Source of the DNA: Sediminibacterium sp.
GTDB lineage: Bacteria; Bacteroidota; Bacteroidia; Chitinophagales; Chitinophagaceae
Length of the DNA stretch: 6,412 bases
Direction of reading: 5' to 3'
Assembly (NCBI GenBank): GCA_028288645.1
Contig: JAQBNJ010000153.1
Location: forward strand, 1-6,412
Position 1 is the first letter of the stretch, and the number at the start of each line of letters is the position of its first letter. The position numbers were made by a program, and so were the translations under genes. This document shows, in pieces, positions 1 to 6,014 of this stretch. The notes beneath the pieces are model-generated. The model did not search any database. It was not told the DNA's origin and saw only the letters and a program-made list of their open reading frames with translations.

Positions 1-16
1 TCGTGGCTCATTTTTT

Positions 17-80
17 TTGCCACAGACGACACTGATTACCACAGAGTTTTTTCTGTGATAGTCTGTGTCGTCTGTGGCAA
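17..80. repeat. Long inverted repeat built of TCTGTG units
   Basis: The 16 bases at 17-32 are the exact reverse complement of 65-80. An inner arm at 40-45 (CACAGA) pairs with 52-57 (TCTGTG) around a loop at 46-51. Between the two stems, 34-38 against 59-63 pairs weakly, with one G-T pair. Each arm is also a loose tandem array: TCTGTG at 52, 62 and 71, and its complement CACAGA at 21 and 40, with a variant CACTGA at 30, so the spacing is 9-10 bases. A T-run (11-18) lies to the left and another (84-89) to the right. Read on the plus strand, the stem is followed after a few bases by the right T-run and could end a transcript arriving from the left. For the minus-strand reductase gene the stem is followed by A residues, so it is not a canonical terminator in that direction. 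From memory, similar CACAGAT-type repeats are dispersed in many bacterial genomes. Confidence 0.8.
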
Positions 81-87
81 CTATTTT

Positions 88-816
88 TTAACTGTACAAC
101 CCTCCGTTAATAGATAATGTTTCCGCAGTAATATATCCGGCTTCTTTCGAAGCTAAAAAACCAACGGCATGCGCCACTTCTTCCGGCGTGCCAAAACGTT
201 TTACAGGAATATGTTTTTTCATTTCACTTTCATCCATGCCTTCTGTCATATCTGTTTTGATAAGTCCCGGCGCTACTGCATTTACCGTGATCCCGTTCCT
301 TCCCACTTCCTGCGCCAATGCTTTGGTGGCGCCGATCACGCCGGCTTTGGCGGCTGAATAATTGGTTTGTCCCGGTAATCCCTTTAATCCCGAAAGTGAA
401 ACGATATTAATGATCCGTCCATAGCGTTTCAACAGCATTCCATTTAACACAAGACGCGTGATATAAAAAAAACTATCGAGGTTATTCCTGATCACGTTTT
501 CCCATTGCGCATCTTCCATATACAACATCAGGCTATCATCTTTGATACCTGCGTTGTTTACGAGCACTTCAATGTAATGATCAGGATGGTTTTCTATCCA
601 CTTACTCAACACTTCTTTGATCTGTTCTTTATCCGATACATCTAATTGCAGCAATTCAGCATTGCCGCCCGCCTGTTGTATTTGAGCGAGCGTATTTTCA
701 GCTTCTGTGGTATTGCTTTTATAATTCACCAACACATAGTAACCCATCTCTGCCATTTTAAGACAGATGGCCCGGCCAATGCCGCGTGAACCGCCTGTTA
801 CCAATGCGCATTTCAT
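88..816 (-). CDS. 3-oxoacyl-ACP reductase, FabG-like SDR
   Basis: This is a classical short-chain dehydrogenase/reductase of 242 residues, close to the 244-247 usual for FabG. It is expected to reduce 3-oxoacyl-ACP to 3-hydroxyacyl-ACP with NADPH in the cytoplasm. The N-terminal Rossmann glycine motif TGGSRGIG is at residues 7-14 and NNAG at 87-90. The catalytic residues are N112, S140, Y153 and K157 (the YxxxK pair), and PG at 183-184 follows the substrate loop start. The C-terminal INGGLY matches the FabG tail. Its ATG lies inside the ammonia-lyase stop (ATGA overlap at 813-816), so translation is probably coupled, and I see no strong Shine-Dalgarno sequence. Next to a tyrosine ammonia-lyase and a ligase, its role is probably the ketoreduction step of flexirubin or aryl-polyene chain extension rather than housekeeping fatty acid synthesis. 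That pathway role is inferred; family membership is secure. Confidence 0.93.
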   Translation of the reverse strand: MKCALVTGGSRGIGRAICLKMAEMGYYVLVNYKSNTTEAENTLAQIQQAGGNAELLQLDVSDKEQIKEVLSKWIENHPDHYIEVLVNNAGIKDDSLMLYMEDAQWENVIRNNLDSFFYITRLVLNGMLLKRYGRIINIVSLSGLKGLPGQTNYSAAKAGVIGATKALAQEVGRNGITVNAVAPGLIKTDMTEGMDESEMKKHIPVKRFGTPEEVAHAVGFLASKEAGYITAETLSINGGLYS

Positions 817-2372
817 GAGGCGCTTGTTTTGAATGATATAGCGGGATCTGTTGTTTGCAGGAACGAGCTCACTCTTTCAAGATCCTTATATTTTGGTGCG
901 TCTTCAATAAATTTCGGGAAGAACTTTCTCACTTCGGTATAGAGATGGAGCGTATGTGTTGAGAGTTTTGACTGGCATTCGAGGTGATCGATCGCCTGGA
1001 GTATTGTCATCAATTGTATAGAGAGTACTTCAAATGAATTGCCGATCACTTTTTTTGTCATGATAGCTGCATTGCAACCCATACTTACAATATCCTGGTT
1101 ATCGTTATTGTTTGGAATGCTGTGCACATACATCGGGAAAGAAAGTGTTTGATTCTCCGCAACCGTAGACGTAGCTGTGAACTGCATCCCCTGCATTCCG
1201 AAATTAAGACCCAACACGCCGAGGTTTACAAACGGCGGGAATTTTTGGTTGAGTTTTTCGTTCAGCAAATAATTCAATTGCCTTTCTGATAACATGGATA
1301 ATTTGGTGACCGCGATCTTCAACTTATCCATTTCGAGTGAAACATAATCGCCATGAAAATTTCCGCCATGAAAAACATTTCCGTTCACATGATCGATCAC
1401 AGGGTTATCATTTACCGAGTTCAGTTCATCAACCAATATCTTTTCAGCCTGCGCGATCGTATCATATACCGGCCCCAATACCTGCGATACGCAACGGAGT
1501 GAATAATATTCCTGCACCTTGTCTTCAAAAACATCGTGCCCGATATTACCGGGATGGTACAAATGTTCAGAACGGTTGCGGATCATTTTACTATCCTTCA
1601 GGATATCACGAAACATCGCCGCGATCCTGTTCTGGCCGACATGGTGTTTAACAATATTGAGTTCGTAGGAAAAATGATCATCGAACGCTTCCACCACTTC
1701 ATTCGTCATGGCCGAAAGCATGGTGGCCCATTCCAGTAGTTTTTGTGCCTGTATGATATTCACCATGCCAATACCCGTCATGGCAGAAGTACCATTGAGT
1801 ATCGCAAGACCTTCACGCACATGCACGGAAAGTGGTTTGATGCCAAGTTGTTTATAGATATCAGCCGTAGCGCAGATCTTATCTTCATAGATCACTTCTC
1901 CTTCGCCGATCAATACCAACGCAAGATGCGCCAGCTGAACAAGATCGCCGCTGGCTCCTACACCGCCGTGTTCGAAGATGCAGGGTGTAATATTTTTGTT
2001 GATGAGAGTTGTGAGTAATTCCACCACGTCTGTATGGACTCCCGAAAAAGCCTGCATCAGGCTGTTCAGCCTGGCGATCATCAGTGCTTTCACCAATAAG
2101 GGCGACAGGAGCGCGCCGCTGCCCGAACTATGACTCCTGATCAGGTTGTACTGCAGTTTGAGAAGATCTTCTTCTTTCACCTTATACTGCGCCATTGGCC
2201 CGAAACCGGTATTGATCCCATAGATCAGTTTATCCGAAGAAAATTCCTGCAGGAAACGAAAATTGGTATCGATCTTTTCTAAAGCGGCAGCATGCAACGC
2301 AATCTGCTCTTGTTTAAACACGATATCCGAGAAATCATCCAGAGAAAGCGCACTTTGTCCCAAAGGTATCAT
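813..2372 (-). CDS. Tyrosine ammonia-lyase (MIO aromatic lyase)
   Basis: This 519-residue member of the HAL/PAL/TAL family should remove ammonia from L-tyrosine to give 4-coumarate, the starter for flexirubin-type pigments. The MIO cofactor forms from A140-S141-G142 (codons at 1947-1955). Other family signatures are the catalytic Tyr51 in YGINTGFG (51-58), LNGTS at 192-196, YSLRC at 290-294, NDNP at 321-324 and GNFHG at 337-341. The selectivity pair is S80-H81, which resembles histidine lyases. However, Q426 in NQD (425-427) stands where histidine lyases carry glutamate, as in PAL and TAL. From memory, the whole sequence closely follows the Flavobacterium johnsoniae tyrosine lyase, with LQYNLIRSHSSG and MYVHSIPNNNDNQDIVSMG shared. 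The start fits that homolog's N-terminus. The tail is slightly longer than I recall for the homolog. No hut genes are nearby, and the ligase and reductase neighbours favour pigment synthesis over histidine breakdown. Confidence 0.92.
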   Translation of the reverse strand: MIPLGQSALSLDDFSDIVFKQEQIALHAAALEKIDTNFRFLQEFSSDKLIYGINTGFGPMAQYKVKEEDLLKLQYNLIRSHSSGSGALLSPLLVKALMIARLNSLMQAFSGVHTDVVELLTTLINKNITPCIFEHGGVGASGDLVQLAHLALVLIGEGEVIYEDKICATADIYKQLGIKPLSVHVREGLAILNGTSAMTGIGMVNIIQAQKLLEWATMLSAMTNEVVEAFDDHFSYELNIVKHHVGQNRIAAMFRDILKDSKMIRNRSEHLYHPGNIGHDVFEDKVQEYYSLRCVSQVLGPVYDTIAQAEKILVDELNSVNDNPVIDHVNGNVFHGGNFHGDYVSLEMDKLKIAVTKLSMLSERQLNYLLNEKLNQKFPPFVNLGVLGLNFGMQGMQFTATSTVAENQTLSFPMYVHSIPNNNDNQDIVSMGCNAAIMTKKVIGNSFEVLSIQLMTILQAIDHLECQSKLSTHTLHLYTEVRKFFPKFIEDAPKYKDLERVSSFLQTTDPAISFKTSAS

Positions 2373-2392
2373 AGGCCTGAGCTGTTTTTCAT
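2369..2392 (-). other. Possible leader mini-cistron before the lyase
   Basis: An ATG at 2392-2390 opens an 8-codon frame (MKNSSGL then stop). Its TGA (2371-2369) overlaps the lyase ATG (2372-2370) in another frame. The mini-frame begins exactly where a small stem-loop ends. Such an arrangement could deliver ribosomes to the lyase start in a leader without an evident Shine-Dalgarno sequence. A chance ATG this close to a gene is not rare, so expression is unproven. Confidence 0.25.
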
Positions 2393-2410
2393 TTAGTGGT
2401 TCGTACTAAA
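2392..2410 (-). promoter_or_regulatory. Small stem-loop in the lyase leader
   Basis: The 6-bp arms at 2392-2397 and 2405-2410 are perfect complements (TTTAGT and ACTAAA) around a 7-base loop. It sits about 20 bases upstream of the lyase ATG, inside the 78-bp gap after the ligase gene. The stem is A/T-rich and weak, and no U-tract follows on the minus strand, so it is not a terminator. I found no convincing Bacteroidota -7/-33 promoter in the gap, which fits transcription through from the ligase gene. Confidence 0.25.
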
Positions 2411-2450
2411 CGGACGTAAAAGTATTGAAAAATATAGCAGGGATTTGCTG

Positions 2451-3743
2451 TTATTTGCGTCTGTCGATGAACCTTGTAATTTTCCGCCCGGTTTCGGGGA
2501 AAAGCATTTTTTGGAGAGCAGGCGCATCCACATACACAATTGCCGGACTCACCCGCAATCGAGCCTGCAAATTGGCCCTGATCCGGTGGTCGCAGGCTTC
2601 GGTAAGATCGGTGGGTAAGAGATGAAGCAATACTTCATCGAGTCCTATCTCGTTTGTGTACACTTCTACGGCAAAATCAATGATCTCATCCATTTCATTC
2701 AGCAGATCGAACAGGGCGGGTGGATACAGCGTGGTACCCTTGAACTTGATCATCTGTTTTTTTCGCCCGATCACCGGCGAGAGGCGCAGGCTGTTTCGAC
2801 CGCAGGCACAGGGCTCGTCAAAATACATACAGATATCGCCTGTTTTATAGCGAAGCAAGGGCATGCCTTCCACTCCCAGGGTGGTAATGGTTACTTCGCC
2901 CGGGATGCCGGGTTGAACCTGGCGGTTATTTTCATCCAGCACTTCTACGATGAGTAATTCAGGTTGCAGGTGGCCGCCACGACCCTCGCTGCATTCGGTA
3001 AACGCGGTTTGCATTTCAGTGGAGGCATAGGTTGAATACAGGTTGATATCCCAGGCCTCTTTTATTTTCTTTCCAAGGATATTGAGGGAGAAATCCGTGT
3101 TGTGTATGTTTTCCCCGATGCAGATCGCTTTTTTTACGGATGTCTGCGCGATATCTATTCCATTATCTTTTGCAAACTGTATGAGTTTGAGAATAAAGGA
3201 TGGAACCGCAACGATTGCCGTTGGCTTTAACCGCTGTATGGTTTCCCATTGCAGGGAGGGAACACCGGGACCCAGACGAATAATGCCTGCACCAAGTTTC
3301 GCTAACCCTGAATAGTACGCAATGCCCGCCATGAACTGCCTGTCGAGCGTTAACATCAGCTGGTAAATATCGTCCGGTGTGCCATCGGCGCACACAAAGG
3401 AGGAGTATTCGTTATGGGCAAGTCGCTCCAGGTCATTTTTTGTAAGGGCAATGATCACGGGACTGCCGAGCGTTCCCGATGTGGAAGCGTATTCGATTAT
3501 TTTTTTCTGCGGCACACATAAAAAATCATCGTTCCGCTGCTGAAGGTCCTCTTTGCCTGTGGTTGGCAGCAAGGAAAGACCATCGATCGTTTTGATCGTA
3601 GTAATATCAATATTGTTTTCCGCAAACAATTGTTTGTAAAAAGGAGAAAAGGTGGCGAGGTATGCCAACAGGTTCTGCAGTTTTTGTTCCTGCATCAACC
3701 GCAACGCGTCTGTAGATTGATATTCGCTTTCCTTGAGATCCAT
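2451..3743 (-). CDS. PaaK-like adenylate-forming ligase (aryl-ACP/CoA)
   Basis: This 430-residue enzyme is of the phenylacetate-CoA ligase (PaaK) type. It should adenylate a carboxylic acid, probably the 4-coumarate made by the adjacent lyase, and pass it to an acyl carrier protein or CoA. Numbered from the ATG at 3743, the ATP-binding loop STSGTLGSPV is at 87-96 and YASTEM at 239-244. TGD at 301-303 holds the ribose-binding aspartate, and CACGR at 312-316 is typical of PaaK relatives. The hinge region GRKKQMIKFKG is at 326-336. The C-terminal GRK motif places the probable catalytic lysine at 421. The frame is also open from a TTG at 3749, two codons earlier, but the ATG is the more usual choice. 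The gene ends 78 bp before the lyase and probably heads the three-gene block. The exact acid and acceptor cannot be read from sequence; ACP loading is inferred from described flexirubin systems. Confidence 0.85.
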   Translation of the reverse strand: MDLKESEYQSTDALRLMQEQKLQNLLAYLATFSPFYKQLFAENNIDITTIKTIDGLSLLPTTGKEDLQQRNDDFLCVPQKKIIEYASTSGTLGSPVIIALTKNDLERLAHNEYSSFVCADGTPDDIYQLMLTLDRQFMAGIAYYSGLAKLGAGIIRLGPGVPSLQWETIQRLKPTAIVAVPSFILKLIQFAKDNGIDIAQTSVKKAICIGENIHNTDFSLNILGKKIKEAWDINLYSTYASTEMQTAFTECSEGRGGHLQPELLIVEVLDENNRQVQPGIPGEVTITTLGVEGMPLLRYKTGDICMYFDEPCACGRNSLRLSPVIGRKKQMIKFKGTTLYPPALFDLLNEMDEIIDFAVEVYTNEIGLDEVLLHLLPTDLTEACDHRIRANLQARLRVSPAIVYVDAPALQKMLFPETGRKITRFIDRRK

Positions 3744-3796
3744 TTTCAATTATTGGGCATTGGTTTAAAAATAGGAAAGAATATTGAACACTGAGT

Positions 3797-3891
3797 CCCG
3801 CAGATGCGGGAAATGATGAAATAGGGTACTGTTAGTCCACAGGCCCGCACGTCTTTGCGGGAAACGACCGCGTGTCGCTATAGCTTTAGCG
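3797..3891. repeat. Cluster of three short GC-rich palindromes
   Basis: Three short stem-loops lie in the spacer between phnA and the ligase gene. The first is CCCGCA/TGCGGG at 3797-3802 and 3805-3810. The second has the same arms at 3844-3849 and 3856-3861. The third is CGCTA/TAGCG at 3876-3880 and 3887-3891. The first two are also followed by the same three bases, giving TGCGGGAAA at 3805-3813 and 3856-3864. The stretch is richer in GC than its surroundings and none of the stems is followed by a U-tract on the minus strand. The arrangement resembles REP-like intergenic repeats. The whole spacer (3744-3964) contains no credible gene. Confidence 0.5.
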
Positions 3892-3945
3892 GTGGCGCAA
3901 GCAATCTGTGCTACAAAATGGGGCACGCTGAAATTCTAAAAGAAC

Positions 3946-3959
3946 GATTTAATTAAATC
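3946..3959. promoter_or_regulatory. Perfect 14-bp palindrome after phnA
   Basis: The sequence GATTTAATTAAATC is its own reverse complement and starts 6 bases beyond the phnA stop. On the minus strand it is followed by a short T-rich stretch, so it could act as a weak terminator (5-bp stem, 4-base loop). Alternatively it could be a dimeric-regulator site. A/T-only cores of this kind also occur by chance. Confidence 0.3.
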
Positions 3960-3964
3960 ATCTA

Positions 3965-4546
3965 TCATCCCTGCTTCCTCACATATTTTGTAAGAATAAC
4001 GATTACCTGCCCTTCTACCTTTCCTTCTATTTGTTCTGTATTATTTTCAACCAGCCGTATGTTCTTTACCACGGTTCCCATTTTTGCGTTCATGGTAGAT
4101 CCTTTTACATCAAGTGATTTAGTGAGTACCACCGTATCGCCCTGCTGCAATACGTTTCCATTGGCATCTTTGTGAAGGTCAACACTGCCATCGTTCTCAT
4201 GATCGCCGGTGGCTTTGGCCCAGGCGAGCTTTTCATCGTCGAGGTATAGCATGTCAAGTAGATCAGCGGCCCAGCTTTCTGTCCGCAACCTGTTGAGCAT
4301 GCGCCAGGCAATTACCTGAACGCCTGGTGTTTCGTTCCACATAGAAGTGGTTAAGCATTTCCAGTGTTCATGATCCAGTTCTTCTTTCTTTTCTATTTGC
4401 GCGAGGCATTTATTGCAGATCATAATGCAATTCTCTTCATTGCTGCTATCCTGTGGCGGCACTTCATACAACTGTATCGTTTCTGCTGATCCACATAGTT
4501 CACATTTGTTTTCGCTGCGGGTAAGCAATGCCGTTTCTAATTTCAT
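3965..4546 (-). CDS. PhnA/YjdM-family zinc-finger protein
   Basis: This 193-residue protein has the two-part layout of Bacteroidota PhnA proteins. An N-terminal Cys4 zinc-ribbon-like domain has CELC (C15, C18) and CNKC (C44, C47). After a helical middle comes the compact C-terminal PhnA domain (about 122-193), with DANGN at 127-131, QGD at 135-137, VKGS at 147-150 and GTVVKNIRL at 157-165. The E. coli protein is shorter, about 111 residues. The family is often labelled as alkylphosphonate utilisation, but its biochemical role is not settled and no phosphonate genes are present here. The frame is open upstream to 4669. I chose the ATG at 4546 because MKLETALLTRSENKCELCG is the family's usual N-terminus and the longer version would overlap the TPR gene by 77 bases. 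It follows that gene by 46 bp, so it may share its transcript. Confidence 0.88.
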   Translation of the reverse strand: MKLETALLTRSENKCELCGSAETIQLYEVPPQDSSNEENCIMICNKCLAQIEKKEELDHEHWKCLTTSMWNETPGVQVIAWRMLNRLRTESWAADLLDMLYLDDEKLAWAKATGDHENDGSVDLHKDANGNVLQQGDTVVLTKSLDVKGSTMNAKMGTVVKNIRLVENNTEQIEGKVEGQVIVILTKYVRKQG

Positions 4547-4571
4547 GTTTTGCAATTGAGGCGGCAAGGTA

Positions 4572-4609
4572 AAGAAACTATTGATGGCGTTATCATCCGG
4601 GAGTTTCTT
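4572..4609. repeat. Inverted repeat spanning the TPR gene stop
   Basis: The 8-base arms AAGAAACT (4572-4579) and AGTTTCTT (4602-4609) are exact reverse complements. The 22-base spacer includes a smaller TGAT/ATCA pair at 4582-4585 and 4592-4595. It straddles the stop of the TPR gene and lies 26 bases before the phnA start. No U-tract follows on the minus strand, so a terminator is unlikely. It could be an mRNA structure between the two genes or a coincidence. Confidence 0.25.
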
Positions 4610-5999
4610 CTCCCAGGTTGGCAATGGTTTTTTTTGCGGCGGCCAACCTGATCTTTTTATTTTTTTCAACCATTACATTCGTCATCCATTTTTCCAGCTT
4701 ATGATGCAGTGGCACAAGCAAAGCGCCAATAACAATTAATATAAGCAACATCCAGACAGGAGAATCGTTGGTGGCATGTGCCAGGTATGGGTGGATAAAA
4801 AGATTGATGAATTCAAACACAGCCAATAACCCGAGTACCCCAAAGAACTCAATGAATTTGGTTTTTACGATAATACTGCGGCTTAGTAAAAGAAATAATG
4901 TAATAAAGGCGATCAGCACAATGATAATGACAGCATACTGCAGGTTGTGTTTCCGTTGAACAGCTTCTTCTGATTGTTTGATCTCTTCTTCTTTTTGCCG
5001 GATCTGCTCATCAAATCTTATGTTCTGTACGGCATTCAGTTTCTCCTGGTTAAACAGCGAATCCCTGTAAGCCAGTTCTAACCCGGCATAATAATAGGCG
5101 CTGTCTTTTTGATGCAATGCCTCATAAGTTTTTCGCAGAATTTCAACGATCGTTAAATAGGGCCGTTTTGCCTGGCTCGCCGATGCTGCTTCAAGACCCA
5201 GCAATCCGAAAATTTTTGCTTTTTCAATCTCTCCTTTCTTTAATAAAAATCTGCTATACTCCCCATATGCGGCAGCTTCTGTATAAGATTTGCGGGCCGA
5301 GCCATTCGATTCAATACTGTTTTTATAATAATCTTCCGCCAACCTGTTATTACCCAATTGCTCATAGATCATTCCTGTTAAAGAAAGTACAGCCGGCAGG
5401 AAAACCGGGTTTGGTTTTTTTATTAAGTATTCATTTGCTAACTGGATGTAGTGAAGTGCAGAATCTGCTTTGCCAAGCTTTGAATAGGTCATTGCAAAAT
5501 GGTAGTATAAGTTGCTTGTTGATAACCCGGAGTGCTCAGCAACAGGCAGGGAATTACGGGCTTTGATTAAATACTGTAAGGATTCAGTATAATCAAATAA
5601 GTCCTCGTAGGCTGCAGCCAGGCTGGCATAGATAGTAGGCAAAGTGGATGGATATTTGCTTTCCGCTATTTTTAATGCTTTAAAGAGAAATTCAAGTTCG
5701 GGTTTTGTATCTGTTTTAAAGTCCAGGTAAACCGCCACTGATTTGTAGGCGCGCATTAATAAACTGTCATTTTTTTGTTGTGCCGCTATTGTAAATAATT
5801 CTTTATGATAAGAAGGAACGCTATCCATTTTCCCGTTAAAAACGGCTGCGTCTGCCAAATACCGTATCAGTCCGAATTTTTGAACGGGATCTGCTTCCGC
5901 ATAAATAAGTTGCTTTATACTATCAACCTGCTTTTCACTTTGTGAAAATATATTTGAGAAACTAGTTAAGAATAGTATAACAGGAAATATCTTTTTCAT
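4593..5999 (-). CDS. TPR protein with C-terminal three-TM domain
   Basis: I do not recognise a named family for this 468-residue protein. A signal peptide (about 1-20, ending IFSQ) is followed by helical repeats. TPR-like units are clearest at about 123-155, 163-196, 203-235, 242-275 and 283-311. A charged coiled coil runs to about 350. Three membrane segments lie at about 354-374, 382-402 and 413-431, followed by a basic tail (432-458). The positive-inside rule suggests a periplasmic TPR region and a cytoplasmic tail. TPR/coiled-coil/TM proteins in Bacteroidota often end in a histidine kinase or a LuxR-type helix-turn-helix. Here two further membrane helices and a short tail stand in that place, and no H-box, ATPase or DNA-binding motif is visible. 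Its C-terminal domain is duplicated in the gene 15 bp upstream. A scaffold or sensor role is only a guess. The ATG gives a good signal peptide, so the start is likely right. Confidence 0.88.
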   Translation of the reverse strand: MKKIFPVILFLTSFSNIFSQSEKQVDSIKQLIYAEADPVQKFGLIRYLADAAVFNGKMDSVPSYHKELFTIAAQQKNDSLLMRAYKSVAVYLDFKTDTKPELEFLFKALKIAESKYPSTLPTIYASLAAAYEDLFDYTESLQYLIKARNSLPVAEHSGLSTSNLYYHFAMTYSKLGKADSALHYIQLANEYLIKKPNPVFLPAVLSLTGMIYEQLGNNRLAEDYYKNSIESNGSARKSYTEAAAYGEYSRFLLKKGEIEKAKIFGLLGLEAASASQAKRPYLTIVEILRKTYEALHQKDSAYYYAGLELAYRDSLFNQEKLNAVQNIRFDEQIRQKEEEIKQSEEAVQRKHNLQYAVIIIVLIAFITLFLLLSRSIIVKTKFIEFFGVLGLLAVFEFINLFIHPYLAHATNDSPVWMLLILIVIGALLVPLHHKLEKWMTNVMVEKNKKIRLAAAKKTIANLGEETPG

Positions 6000-6014
6000 G
6001 AGCGGTTAGTTAGT

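Noticed and set aside
17..90. A rho-independent terminator for the reductase gene.
   Set aside because: On the minus strand the stem is followed by A residues instead of U residues. Only the plus-strand direction has a nearby T-run.
1337..2018. Several overlapping plus-strand open frames opposite the lyase gene (1337-1651, 1536-1739, 1743-2018).
   Set aside because: They lie wholly antisense to a gene with clear family motifs, and their translations are low-complexity and His/Arg-rich with no recognisable domain.
813..2372. Histidine ammonia-lyase (hutH).
   Set aside because: Gln replaces the histidine-lyase glutamate at residue 426, no hut genes are nearby, and the neighbours are a PaaK-like ligase and a FabG-like reductase.
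2425..3315. Plus-strand frames opposite the ligase gene (2425-2625, 2622-2957, 2656-2850, 3043-3315).
   Set aside because: All are antisense shadows of the ligase coding frame, without domains or plausible start contexts.
3163..3393. A 76-codon minus-strand frame inside the ligase gene.
   Set aside because: It is an out-of-frame shadow of the ligase; the ligase frame is continuous through it with its motifs intact, so there is no frameshift to explain.
3744..3964. A small gene or a tRNA in the spacer before the ligase.
   Set aside because: No open frame with coding character and no cloverleaf or CCA-type end was seen; the stems are short and independent.
5117..5566. A 149-codon plus-strand frame opposite the TPR gene.
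   Set aside because: Its length is notable, but it is antisense to continuous TPR-like repeats and shows no domain of its own.
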